A stretch of 64,000 bases of DNA from Pseudomonadota bacterium (GTDB taxonomy: Bacteria > Pseudomonadota > Gammaproteobacteria > UBA9214), in the NCBI GenBank assembly GCA_041395565.1, contig JAWLAI010000002.1, forward strand, positions 1 to 64,000, in the 5' to 3' direction. The notes below the pieces were generated by a model, which saw only the letters and a list, made by a program, of their open reading frames with translations, was not told the origin of the DNA and did not search any database. Below are positions 52,542-62,859 of the stretch, piece by piece. Position 1 is the first letter of the stretch. Every line of letters starts with the position of its first letter. A program made the translations under genes and the position numbers.

Positions 52542-53277
52542 GGGACAGCTCGGCGAAGCCGCTGAGCTCGTCGCGGATATTGACGGCTAGTACCCAGGCC
52601 CCGATGGTGATGTGCAGGCCGGCCACCAGGGCGGGATCCTGGACGTATTCGACCCCGGTGTCCTTGCCGCAGATATCGGTCAGCACCTGCTGCAGGCGCT
52701 GACGCTGCTTATCCGGCAGGGGAAAAGCGCTCCGCACCAGCGCGGCGGCGGGTGCCGTAGCGTGCGAGTTGCGCAGCGCCGCGAGCCGTTCGGGCGGCAG
52801 CCGGCCGAGCTCGTCGAGCAACAGCTCTGCCAGATGCGCTTCCGTCTCAGCGCCGGCGGCGTGCTCCAGCAGTCGCGCGGCGAAGCGGGCGCCCTGCGCG
52901 AGCGCGGCCTCCGTGTAGCGGCGCCGGATGTCGTCCAGGCGGCGCGATTCGCCCACGCGGGCCTTTTCCCGTTCCTGATCCAGCGCAGTCGCGAGCTGCG
53001 CCTGTCGTGTTGCACGCTCCTGCTCGAGTTCCCCGGCCAGCTGCTCGCGCGCCTGGGCCCGTTCCCTGTCCCATTCGGCCAGCCGTCCCTCGTATCTGGC
53101 CTTGAGGTTCTCGGCTTCGGCTTGCAGCGTCTTGGCAGCCTGCACGGACTGCTCGATGCCGGCCCGCCGGCGCGCAATGACGCCGAGCACCGGCTGGTAC
53201 AGGAAATGCTTGAGGATCCAGACCAGGATCAGGAAATTGAGGATCTCGAGCACGAAGGTCGACCAGTTCAGTTCCAC
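52531..53277 (-). CDS. atpF: N-ATPase b subunit with delta-like C-terminal domain
   Basis: 248 residues. An N-terminal membrane helix (EILNFLILVWILKHFLYQPV) is followed by a long coiled coil rich in Glu/Arg/Gln and then about 75 residues resembling the delta stator domain (SAFPLPDKQRQRLQQVL and GLHITIGAWVLAVNIRDEL). No separate atpH is present, matching N-ATPases, where the b subunit takes the delta role. It overlaps atpA by 11 bases. Confidence 0.8.
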   Translation of the reverse strand: MELNWSTFVLEILNFLILVWILKHFLYQPVLGVIARRRAGIEQSVQAAKTLQAEAENLKARYEGRLAEWDRERAQAREQLAGELEQERATRQAQLATALDQEREKARVGESRRLDDIRRRYTEAALAQGARFAARLLEHAAGAETEAHLAELLLDELGRLPPERLAALRNSHATAPAAALVRSAFPLPDKQRQRLQQVLTDICGKDTGVEYVQDPALVAGLHITIGAWVLAVNIRDELSGFAELSHVE

Positions 53278-53325
53278 GCTGGCGTACTCCCTGTCGGTAG
53301 CGGTTCGCGGGTCATGGTGTCAGCC

Positions 53326-53592
53326 TTACTTCAACAGATATTCCAGCAGCGGGTTGCGGAACAGCACGATCAGCACGATGACCAGGACGTAGATCGCCAG
53401 CGATTCGATCATTGCCAGGCCGATAAACAGGGTGCGCATGATGGACCGCTCCGCCTCCGGTTGGCGGGACAGTGCGTCCAGGGCGCGGCTGATGGCCCAG
53501 CCCATGGCGAGCGCAGGCAGCATGACGCCGAGCGCGATGCCGAGCACCGCGGCTACGGTCGATGCCAGGGTGAAAGTGGCGATATCGGGCAT
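53326..53592 (-). CDS. atpE: N-ATPase c subunit
   Basis: 88 residues, two transmembrane helices joined by SRQPEAERS. Helix 2 carries the carboxylate with Ser and Tyr in MIESLAIYVLV, the E-S-x-x-x-Y set of sodium-type rings. Helix 1 reads PALAMGWAISRAL, so the position filled by Gln or Glu in sodium rings is Met. The ion specificity is therefore ambiguous. It is separated from atpF by about 50 bases and lies immediately after atpB. Confidence 0.9.
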   Translation of the reverse strand: MPDIATFTLASTVAAVLGIALGVMLPALAMGWAISRALDALSRQPEAERSIMRTLFIGLAMIESLAIYVLVIVLIVLFRNPLLEYLLK

Positions 53593-53595
53593 GGA

Positions 53596-54282
53596 TTACT
53601 CCTTGTCAGGTTGGCGGGCGAGTTGAGACTGGATGCCGCCGGCAACGTAGATCAGTGCCAGCATGCCGAAAATGTATGCCTGTACCAGTGCCTCGACAAT
53701 ATGCAGCATCAGGATGGGCACCGGGGCGAGAAACCCGGCCACCAGCAGGATCAGCAGGGCCGCCATCTCGAGACTCATGATGTTACCGAACAGGCGCACC
53801 GCCAGCGCGACGGTGCGGGTGATCTCGCTGACCAGATGGAACGGCAGCAGGATCGGGCTGGGGCTCAGGTAATGGCGCAGATAGGCGCGGATACCCTGGA
53901 GGCGGATGCCGTACCAGTGCGCGGCGAGAAACACCAGGAATGCCAGGGCTGCCGTGGCGGACAGGTCACGGGTGGGGGAATGGACGCCGGGGATCAGGCC
54001 GCTGAGATTGGCGATGACCAGGAAGATCCAGAGGCTGCCGATGAACGGCAGGATCCGTTGACCTTCCCCGGGCACCACTGCAGTGACCGCGTCGGCAGTC
54101 GCGGTCACGATGCCTTCCACCGCGGTTTGCAGCGGACCGGGCTCGAGCCGCAAGCGCCGCGTGAACAGCCAGGCGAGCAGGGTGATCAGCAGCATGATCA
54201 GCCAGGTCGTGATCACCGTGCCGGTGATGGCAACCGGTCCCAGCGTCAGCACGGGTGTGATGGCAAGGGTGGCCTCGGCCAT
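53596..54282 (-). CDS. atpB: N-ATPase a subunit
   Basis: 228 residues with about five membrane helices. The essential Arg lies in TVALAVRLFGNIMSLEMAAL, and IVEALVQAYIFGMLALIYV is the conserved C-terminal helix. It forms the half-channels facing the c ring. Its start lies three bases after the AtpQ-like stop, so no atpR gene fits in the usual place between them. Confidence 0.85.
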   Translation of the reverse strand: MAEATLAITPVLTLGPVAITGTVITTWLIMLLITLLAWLFTRRLRLEPGPLQTAVEGIVTATADAVTAVVPGEGQRILPFIGSLWIFLVIANLSGLIPGVHSPTRDLSATAALAFLVFLAAHWYGIRLQGIRAYLRHYLSPSPILLPFHLVSEITRTVALAVRLFGNIMSLEMAALLILLVAGFLAPVPILMLHIVEALVQAYIFGMLALIYVAGGIQSQLARQPDKE

Positions 54283-54285
54283 GTC

Positions 54286-54561
54286 TCATTCCCTGACAAA
54301 CAGATAGACATTCAGCATGCCGACGAGCATGCCGAGTACGATAAGCCCGATCGTCCAGCCGATGGAGTAGTCCGGCATTCTGCTGTCCAGCCATTGTCCG
54401 ATATAGGCGCCGGTCACCACGGGCAGCACGAACAGCAGTCCGAGCGTGCCGAGATAGACGGTCTGGCCGAGCAGGGTGGGGCGTTCGCGCTCGGCCTTCT
54501 GCATCCGCTGCGCCTGGCGCTCCACCTGCCTGCGCAGGTCGTCCTTACCCGGCAGAGTCAT
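54286..54561 (-). CDS. AtpZ/AtpI-family membrane protein (AtpQ of N-ATPase)
   Basis: 91 residues from ATG 54561. A charged N terminus precedes two helices with the family motif TGAYIGQWLDSR and the tail MLNVYLFVRE. Members assist assembly or ion supply for the c ring. It follows atpC with a 4-base overlap. It fills the AtpQ position in the atpDCQRBEFAG order known for N-ATPases. Confidence 0.8.
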   Translation of the reverse strand: MTLPGKDDLRRQVERQAQRMQKAERERPTLLGQTVYLGTLGLLFVLPVVTGAYIGQWLDSRMPDYSIGWTIGLIVLGMLVGMLNVYLFVRE

Positions 54562-54964
54562 GCGCCCGCCTCCAGCCGGCCGATGGTCCACAGGTGCCGG
54601 AGCACCTCCTGCTCCATGCGCCGCAGGCTCTCCTTCATCACACGCAGCTGCTCTTCCTCGGCCAGGAGTTCCCGCTGCAGTGCTGCGCTGATGCGCGTGT
54701 AATCGTCGTCCAGCAGATAGTGGCGCGTGCTGAGTGTCAGCACGTTATCGCGGAAGTAGAGTACGGCACCGGGCAGAGCCAGATAGCGCCAGGTATTGCC
54801 GGCGTCGGTGCGAAACCGCGCCAGCCCGATGACCAGGGTGGTGATCATGCGGCTGTGCCCGGCGAGTATCCCGAAGCTGCCGGAGGCGTCCTCGCCGACG
54901 AACGAGACCACGTCAGCGATGGATTGCGCCTGCGTCGCGTCCAGCAGCTGCAGGGTGAACGAAT

Positions 54965-54968
<4 letters not shown>
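54558..54968 (-). CDS. atpC: N-ATPase epsilon subunit
   Basis: 136 residues from ATG 54968. The N-terminal beta sandwich includes ADVVSFVGEDASGSFGILAGH, the usual epsilon fingerprint, with a C-terminal helical pair (RISAALQRELLAEEEQLRVM). It overlaps the atpD stop by 4 bases. The two helices are long enough for an inhibitory role, but that cannot be judged from sequence. Confidence 0.8.
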
Positions 54969-56365
<1,397 letters not shown>

Positions 56366-56486
56366 GCGTCAAGTATACGTGCAAATGCTGACGACCGGAC
56401 ACGCGCTGCACGGGGTGTTGGCATTGCCGGACCGGCGCGCGGGCAGGTACGGCGGGCCGGGTCCCGGCCCGCCGCGGTGAGCCGGT

Positions 56487-57179
56487 TCAGTTGACCTTGA
56501 TCAACTCGACTTCGAAGATGAGTGCGCTGTTGGGCGGGATCTTGCTGCCCTGACCCTGCTCGCCATAGGCGAGTTGCGGCGGAATGAACAGTTGCCACTT
56601 GGCGCCGGGGTGCATCAGCTGCAATGCCTCCGTCCAGCCGGCGATGACGCGGTCGACACCGAACGTGGCGGGCTGGTTGCGGCTGTAGGAGCTGTCGAAC
56701 TCGGTTCCGTCGATGAGCGTGCCGCGATAGTTGACAGTGACCTTGTCCGCCGGCTGCGGGGCGGTGCCCGTGCCCTCCGCCAGCACCTTGTACTGCAGGC
56801 CGCTCGGTAGTGTGACTACCCCTTCCTTGGTCTTGTTCTCGGCCAGGAATGCCTCCGCCGCCGCCAGGTTCGCCTGCAGATGCTCCTGGCGTTTGGCCAG
56901 CTGTTCCGCCTTGATTCGCTGCTGCAGGTTCATCAGCGCGGTACGCATCTCGTCCGGTGTCAGTTGCGGTTTGGCGCCCCCGGCCGCGTCTTTAATGCCA
57001 TTGATTATCATTTGCTCTCTGACATCGACGCCCTGGCGCTTGAAGTCGTTACCGAGCCGGAAGCCGATCGTGTAGTTGATCTTGTCGGTTTCGTCGGCGA
57101 ACTTGGTATCTTCTGCAGCCATGATCTGGCCCCAGGCCAGCGGCAGGGCAAGGCAGGCAAGCAGTGATTTTCTGGTCAT
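56487..57179 (-). CDS. FKBP-type peptidyl-prolyl isomerase with N-terminal dimerisation domain (FkpA-like)
   Basis: 230 residues from ATG 57179, with GGAG upstream and a signal peptide (LLACLALPLAWGQIMAA). An FKBP_N helical domain (INYTIGFRLGNDFKRQG) is followed by the isomerase domain: SGLQYKVLAEGTG, VTVNYRGTLIDGTEFDSSY, VIAGWTEALQLMHPGAKW and FIPPQLAYGEQGQGSKIP. It is a periplasmic folding chaperone and prolyl isomerase. It lies directly upstream, on the same strand, of the atp operon. Confidence 0.9.
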   Translation of the reverse strand: MTRKSLLACLALPLAWGQIMAAEDTKFADETDKINYTIGFRLGNDFKRQGVDVREQMIINGIKDAAGGAKPQLTPDEMRTALMNLQQRIKAEQLAKRQEHLQANLAAAEAFLAENKTKEGVVTLPSGLQYKVLAEGTGTAPQPADKVTVNYRGTLIDGTEFDSSYSRNQPATFGVDRVIAGWTEALQLMHPGAKWQLFIPPQLAYGEQGQGSKIPPNSALIFEVELIKVN

Positions 57180-57346
57180 GCGGGTGGTCTCCTGTTGGCG
57201 TTGTTGTATTCCGATCGGTACCGGCGGACGGGCAGGGCGGTAAGCATGCATCCACTCGGGCGCGACGGGTATGCTATTGTTTGAAATTCAGGCATTATTG
57301 CTGCATAACATGACATAAAATAACCGGAAATACACGGGAAACAAGG

Positions 57347-58069
57347 ATGAAATCACAACTATTCGCCATCGCCGCACTGGCCTGCGGCCTTTCGCTTGCG
57401 GCTCACGCCGAGACCAGCCTGGTGTACGAACTGACCGATTCTCAGGGCAAGACCACCGAGCAGACCTATACGCTGCACGGCCGCTGGGTCCGGGTCGACT
57501 ACAATGTGCCGGACGCGCCCCGCCACCTGATCCTGGATACCGGATTCCTGATCATGTACGTGGTCGACAGCGCACAGGAGTCATTCTTCACCTTCGGGCA
57601 GTCGCCCCACCACCAGGGCGAGCAGCTCGCGTCCACCGCAGGGCAGCAGGCAGCGCCGCAACGGATGGTGGAGCGGGGTTCAGCGGCCGCCACGCTGGCG
57701 CCGACCGGTCAGCGCGAATCGGTTGCCGGTATCAGGTGCAACCTCGTCGACGAGGTCGTCGATGGCAAGACGGTGGCGGAACACTGCCTGGCCGATCCCG
57801 CGGTACTGGGCATGAGCCAGCGGGAGATGATAACCATGGCGCGCCTGATCGATTTCGCGCGCGAGTGGAGCGATCCCGACTGGATCGCCATCCAGCGCAA
57901 CGAGCAGTTCGTCTCGATCCGGAGCCGGCCCGCGGACGGTGTGGCGACCTTCGTCCTGAAGTCGGTTTCCCACACAACGCCGCCAGCCGACTATTTCCGC
58001 GTGCCAGCCAGTTACCGCAAACGCGAGACCGGCAGCGACTACCGGGGTTTGCTCACCGGCAGCAAGTGA
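57347..58069 (+). CDS. exported protein of unknown function (DUF4412-like)
   Basis: 240 residues. The signal peptide is MKSQLFAIAALACGLSLAAHA. The mature part has strands such as ETSLVYELTDSQGKTTEQTY and WVRVDYNVPDAPRHLILDTG and a central pair of Cys (GIRCNLVDE and EHCLADP) that could form a disulfide. This resembles DUF4412-type periplasmic proteins. It is a single gene, convergent with the CusA-type gene and divergent from the FKBP gene. Role unknown. Confidence 0.7.
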   Translation: MKSQLFAIAALACGLSLAAHAETSLVYELTDSQGKTTEQTYTLHGRWVRVDYNVPDAPRHLILDTGFLIMYVVDSAQESFFTFGQSPHHQGEQLASTAGQQAAPQRMVERGSAAATLAPTGQRESVAGIRCNLVDEVVDGKTVAEHCLADPAVLGMSQREMITMARLIDFAREWSDPDWIAIQRNEQFVSIRSRPADGVATFVLKSVSHTTPPADYFRVPASYRKRETGSDYRGLLTGSK

Positions 58070-58109
58070 CCGTGCCCGCGCCGGTAGCGCGTGATGGGCG
58101 GTGGGGCGC

Positions 58110-61100
58110 TCAGTGCTCCAGCGCGCGTCGCTTCCAGAGGTAGTAGACTGCAGGCAGCACGAACATCGACAGCAGCGGTGCAGTGATCATGCCCCCGATC
58201 ATGGGTGCGGCGATGCGCTGCATGACCTCGGAACCGGTACCTTCGCTGAGCATGATCGGCAACAGGCCGCCGATGATGACTGCCACGGTCATGGCCTTGG
58301 GCCGGACCCGCAGTACCGCGCCTTCCATGATGGCTTCCCGGAGATCGTCGCGGTTGCGCAGGCGCCCCGCCCGGCGGTAGCCCGCCAGGGTGTTGTCGAG
58401 GTAGACCAGCATGATCACCCCGAACTCGGCGGCCACGCCGGCGAGCGCGATGAAACCGACGGTGACGGCCACCGACAGGTTGTAGCCGAGCAGCAGCACC
58501 AGCCACACGCCGCCGACGAGGGCGAACGGCAGCGACAGCATGACCAGGATCGCTTCGCCCGCGTGGCGGAAGGCAAGATAGAGCAGCACGAAGATGATGC
58601 ACAGGGTCAGCGGTATGACATGCCGCAGTTTCTGGGTGGCCCGCAGTAGATACTCGTACTGTCCAGACCAGGCGATGGAGTAGCCCGGCGGCAGTTCGAC
58701 CTGCGCCGCTACGGCGCGCCGCGCTGTGCTGACATAATTGCCGAGGTCCTGGTCGCGGATGTCGACGAATACCCAGCCGTTCAGGCGCGCGTTCTCGCTC
58801 TTCAGCATCGGCGGGCCGTTGATCACACGGATGTCGGCGATCTGGGCCAGCGGGATCTGGGCCCGCTGCGCGGTGATCAGGGGCAGCTCCTGAAGCTTCC
58901 TGACATCGTCGCGCTGCTCACGCGGGAAGCGCAGATTCACGGCGTACCGCTCCAGGCCCTCCACCGTGTGGGTGATGTTGATACCGCCGATCGCGGCACT
59001 GACCATTTCGTTGATGTCCTCGATGTTCAGTCCCAGCCGGGCGGCCTCCAGCCGGCGCGGAATGATCTCGATATAGCGTCCGCTCGCAACGCGCTCGGAA
59101 TAGGCGGAAACCGTGCCGGGCAGCTGTTTCAGGACCTGTTCCACGCGCTTGCCGATCCGCTCGATCTCGCGCAGGTCCGGTCCGGAGATCTTCACCCCGA
59201 CCGGCGTCTTGATGCCGGTCGAGAGCATGTCGATGCGCGTCTTGATCGGCATTACCCAGGCATCGCTCAGTGCCGGAAAGCGGATTCTGTCGTCGAGTTC
59301 GGCGATCAGTTTCTGCACCGTCATGCCCTCGCGCCACTGGTCGCGCGGCTTGAGCTGTATCAGCGTCTCGATCATCGTCAGCGGCGCCGGATCGGTGGCC
59401 GTGTCGGCGCGCCCGATCTTGCCGAACACCCGCACCACCTCGGGGGTCTGGGCGATCAGCCGGTCGGTTTGCTGCAGCAGTTCGCGCGCCTTGCCGATGG
59501 ATATGCCGGGCAGGGTGGTCGGCATGTACATGAGGTCGCCCTCGAACAGCTCCGGCATGAACTCCGAGCCGAGGCCGTGTCCCAGGGTGGCCAGCCAGGG
59601 GATGTCCTGGAACAGCGCCTGCCAGCCCGAAGCCAGCTGTTCCTGCCGTGCCTCGACGGCGGCAACGGCCCCCTGGCCGACGGACGGTGCGGCCAGCTGC
59701 AGCGCCTGGAGCGGCCATTTGACCGGTGCCAGCAGTCCCCCGATGCCATACAGTGGCAGCAGCATGCTGAGCAGTATCACTGCCGCGGCGCTCAGGAGCG
59801 TCCTGGGCGCGTCGAGCACCCGCTTCAGTGCCGGCCGATACAGCCAGATCAGGGCCCGGCTCAGCGGGTTGGCTGACTCCCGCGGGATGCGCCCGCGTAT
59901 GGCGTAGCCCATCAGCACCGGTACCAGGGTGACGGCCAGGCCGGCAGCGGCCGCCATCGCGAAGGTCTTGGTGAATGCCAGGGGTGCGAACAGCCGGCCT
60001 TCCTGGGCCTCCAGGGTGAAGACCGGGATGAAGCTCAGGGTGATGATGAGCAGCGAATAGAACAGTGCCGGTCCGACTTCCTCCGCGGCCTGGCTGATCG
60101 TCTCCCAGCGGCGGGCAGGGCTCAGTCCCGGTCCGGCGAGCTCCAGGCGCTTGTGCGCGTTTTCTATCATCACGATCGCCGCGTCGACCATGGCGCCGAT
60201 GGCGATCGCGATACCCCCCAGGGACATGACATTGGCGTTGATGCCCGCGCGCTGCATGATGATGAACGAAACCAGGATGCCTAGCGGGAGGGTGATCACC
60301 GCGACGAGGGCGGAGCGGAGATGGAACAGGAACAGCAGGCAGACGAACGCCACCACGATGAATTCCTCGACGAGCCTGTCACGCAGGTTGTCGACTGCGC
60401 GCTCGATCAGCCCGGAGCGGTCGTAGGTCGTGACGATCTCCACGCCTTCCGGCAAACCGTGCCGGAGTTCCGCCAGCTTTTGCTTTACCGCGTCGATGGT
60501 CTGCAGGGCGTTGGCGCCATGCCGCATCACCACGATGCCGCCGGTGACCTCGCCCGTGCCGTCCAGGTCGGCCACGACGCGACGCATTTCCGGTCCGATC
60601 TGCACGTGCGCGATATCGCGCAGCAGGACCGGTATCGACTTGTCCGTCAGATCGATGGGGATATGCTCGATGTCCTCGAGTGACTGCAGATAGCCGCGGG
60701 TGCGGACCATGTACTCCGATTCGGCCATCTCGATCACGGAGCCGCCCGTTTCCTGGTTGGCGCGGCGGATGGCACTGGCCACGCGTGTCAGGGGAATGCC
60801 GTAGGCGCTGAGTTTCTGCGGGTCGACGACCACCTGATACTGGCGCACCATGCCGCCGACCGTCGCCACCTCGGCCACGCCGGGCACGGCCTGGAGCTCG
60901 TATTTCAGGAACCAGTCCTGCAGGCTGCGCAGCTGGGCGATGTCGTGATTGCCATGACGGTCCACCAGCGCGTAGCTGAATACCCAGCCCACGCCGCTGG
61001 CGTCCGGCCCCAGCTTGGGGCGGATGCCCGGCGGCAGGCTGTCTTCCGCCTGGTCGAGGTACTCCACCACCCGCGCGCGTGCCCAGTAGAGGTCGGTGTT

Positions 61101-61397
61101 GTCCTCGAAGATCACGTAGACGTAGGAGTCGCCGAAGAAGGAATAGCCGCGCACGACGCGCGTGCCGGGCACCGACAGCATGGTGGTGGTGATGGGGTAG
61201 GTCACCTGGTCCTCCACCACCTGCGGGGACTGGCCGGGGTAGGAGGTGCGGATGATCACCTGGACATCCGACAGGTCCGGGATGGCGTCGAGCGGGATCT
61301 GCTGTATCGACAGCCAGCCCCACCCGGTCAGCACGATGCTGGCGAGCAGGACCAGCAGGCGGTTCTCGATGGACCAGCGGATGAGACGAACCGGCAT
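58110..61397 (-). CDS. heavy-metal efflux RND transporter (CusA/CzcA family)
   Basis: 1095 residues, full length, with 12 expected membrane helices. The N terminus has DLSDVQVIIRTSYPGQ. The proton-relay Asp/Glu motif is GAMVDAAIVMIENAHKRLE near residue 415. Met-rich stretches such as GSEFMPELFEGDLMYMPTTL resemble the Cus Met ladder. It pumps Cu/Ag or related ions from the periplasm outward with a CusB-type adaptor. It lies three bases after the adaptor gene. No CusC-type outer-membrane channel is in this window. Cu(I)/Ag(I) is the likeliest substrate, by inference. Confidence 0.9.
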   Translation of the reverse strand: MPVRLIRWSIENRLLVLLASIVLTGWGWLSIQQIPLDAIPDLSDVQVIIRTSYPGQSPQVVEDQVTYPITTTMLSVPGTRVVRGYSFFGDSYVYVIFEDNTDLYWARARVVEYLDQAEDSLPPGIRPKLGPDASGVGWVFSYALVDRHGNHDIAQLRSLQDWFLKYELQAVPGVAEVATVGGMVRQYQVVVDPQKLSAYGIPLTRVASAIRRANQETGGSVIEMAESEYMVRTRGYLQSLEDIEHIPIDLTDKSIPVLLRDIAHVQIGPEMRRVVADLDGTGEVTGGIVVMRHGANALQTIDAVKQKLAELRHGLPEGVEIVTTYDRSGLIERAVDNLRDRLVEEFIVVAFVCLLFLFHLRSALVAVITLPLGILVSFIIMQRAGINANVMSLGGIAIAIGAMVDAAIVMIENAHKRLELAGPGLSPARRWETISQAAEEVGPALFYSLLIITLSFIPVFTLEAQEGRLFAPLAFTKTFAMAAAAGLAVTLVPVLMGYAIRGRIPRESANPLSRALIWLYRPALKRVLDAPRTLLSAAAVILLSMLLPLYGIGGLLAPVKWPLQALQLAAPSVGQGAVAAVEARQEQLASGWQALFQDIPWLATLGHGLGSEFMPELFEGDLMYMPTTLPGISIGKARELLQQTDRLIAQTPEVVRVFGKIGRADTATDPAPLTMIETLIQLKPRDQWREGMTVQKLIAELDDRIRFPALSDAWVMPIKTRIDMLSTGIKTPVGVKISGPDLREIERIGKRVEQVLKQLPGTVSAYSERVASGRYIEIIPRRLEAARLGLNIEDINEMVSAAIGGINITHTVEGLERYAVNLRFPREQRDDVRKLQELPLITAQRAQIPLAQIADIRVINGPPMLKSENARLNGWVFVDIRDQDLGNYVSTARRAVAAQVELPPGYSIAWSGQYEYLLRATQKLRHVIPLTLCIIFVLLYLAFRHAGEAILVMLSLPFALVGGVWLVLLLGYNLSVAVTVGFIALAGVAAEFGVIMLVYLDNTLAGYRRAGRLRNRDDLREAIMEGAVLRVRPKAMTVAVIIGGLLPIMLSEGTGSEVMQRIAAPMIGGMITAPLLSMFVLPAVYYLWKRRALEH

Positions 61398-61400
61398 GTG

Positions 61401-62816
61401 CTACTCGGCCATGCGTGCGAAGTCCGCCTGGAGGCTGGATTCGGAATCGATCAGGAACTGGCCCGAGACCACGATCTCTTCGCCTTCCTGCAGACCGGAC
61501 AGGATCTCCACGTCCGCGCCGACCCACATCCCGCTGGTGACCTCCACCGGCTGGAAGTGGCCGTTCCCCAGCGCCTTGATCACGGTTTCACGCTCGCCCG
61601 TGGGGATCACGGCCTCGCGCGGCACGATCAGCGTGTTCCGGTTCGGGGCGCTTTCGAGCGTGACCTCGGCGAACATGTTCGGCACCAGCACGCGGTCCGG
61701 GTTGGTGACCGAGATGCGTGCCCGCAGGGTGCGCGCGATGGGGTCGACCTCCGGATAGATGAAATCGACCTTGCCCTCCCAGCTCCGGTCGCGCAGTGCC
61801 GGTACCCGGATGGTGGCCTTGAGCCCCGGCTTGACCCAGCTCATCTGGTATTCGTAGATGTCCACCATCACCCACAGGTTGCTGAGATCCACGATGGTGA
61901 ACATGGTGTCATCGGGTTCGACGTACATGCCTTCGCGGACGCCGAGCTTGGTGACCACGCCACCCTGCGGCGCGATGATGGGTATCGTGTTCTGGACCGT
62001 GCGGTAGTTTTCCAGGCGCATGATGTCCATGTCCATCATGTGCAGCAGCTTGAGGGAATTGCGCAGCGACTGGACGCGCGCATTCGGCTCGGTCAGGTCC
62101 GCGGATTTCAGCTTGGCCAGGTCGACCGCCTCCAGCGCCTCGATGTACTCGAGCTGCAACTGCACGACCAGCGGCGAAAAGAACTGCGCCAGTTCGTCCT
62201 TGCGCTTGACCGTTTCTCCGTCCGTGCGCATGTTGAGCGTTTCCACCCAGCCCGGGGTTCTGGAATGGACATGCATGATGCGGTCTTCGTCGTAGGTGAC
62301 GGTGCCCTGGGTCTGGATGTGCCGCTGCAGCGTGCCGCGCGCCACCCGGGAAGTGCGGACGCCCATGTCCTGGATCACTGCGGCATCGAGCGCCACCTGC
62401 GGGCGCATGCCCGGCGCGGTTGCATGGCCGTCTTTCGCCACCAGGGCCATACCGCAGATCGGGCAGCTGCCGGGTTCGTCGCGAACGATCTGCGGATGCA
62501 TCGGGCAGACGTAGTGTGTATGCGCCGTGTCGTCATGTGCGGCGGGTGTCGCGTGTTTTGCCACCAGGTCCATGCCGCAGATCGGGCAGCTGCCCGGTTC
62601 GTCGCGGATGATCTGCGGATGCATCGGGCACACGTAATGCACGTGCGCAGCTTCCGTCTCCGGGGTTGCCGCGTCCGTGATCGTCTCCAGGTCTCCCGGC
62701 GCGGTCGCTGTGCCGGAGCCGCATGCCGCGAGCAGGCAGGCGAGCAGCAGGCAGCTGCAGATGGCAAGGTAAACCCGCGGGTCCGGCCGGATGGTGACTT
62801 GTGATGTGCCTGTCAT
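61401..62816 (-). CDS. RND periplasmic adaptor (CusB-like) with two heavy-metal-binding domains
   Basis: 471 residues. A lipoprotein signal (LLLACLLAACGSG) is followed by two heavy-metal-binding modules (YVCPMHPQIIRDEPGSCPIC and YVCPMHPQIVRDEPGSCPIC) spaced 41 residues apart, then the membrane-fusion core (barrel-sandwich, coiled coil, beta-barrel). The Cys/Met/His modules should bind Cu or Ag and hand it to the pump. It is cotranscribed with the CusA-type gene. The tandem metal module is the distinctive point; many homologues carry one or none. Confidence 0.9.
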   Translation of the reverse strand: MTGTSQVTIRPDPRVYLAICSCLLLACLLAACGSGTATAPGDLETITDAATPETEAAHVHYVCPMHPQIIRDEPGSCPICGMDLVAKHATPAAHDDTAHTHYVCPMHPQIVRDEPGSCPICGMALVAKDGHATAPGMRPQVALDAAVIQDMGVRTSRVARGTLQRHIQTQGTVTYDEDRIMHVHSRTPGWVETLNMRTDGETVKRKDELAQFFSPLVVQLQLEYIEALEAVDLAKLKSADLTEPNARVQSLRNSLKLLHMMDMDIMRLENYRTVQNTIPIIAPQGGVVTKLGVREGMYVEPDDTMFTIVDLSNLWVMVDIYEYQMSWVKPGLKATIRVPALRDRSWEGKVDFIYPEVDPIARTLRARISVTNPDRVLVPNMFAEVTLESAPNRNTLIVPREAVIPTGERETVIKALGNGHFQPVEVTSGMWVGADVEILSGLQEGEEIVVSGQFLIDSESSLQADFARMAE

Positions 62817-62859
62817 GCGGAGCTGGAACTACAGCGTGCTGCGGTGTCGGGGCGGCCGG

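Noticed and set aside
52612..54702. 696-codon plus-strand frame opposite atpF-E-B-C
   Set aside because: It covers well-identified ATPase subunits on the other strand, and the translation is Gln/His/Asp-rich noise.
60945..62804. 619-codon plus-strand frame opposite the CusB/CusA genes
   Set aside because: Antisense to strong RND motifs; His/Asp/Arg-rich with no recognisable domain.
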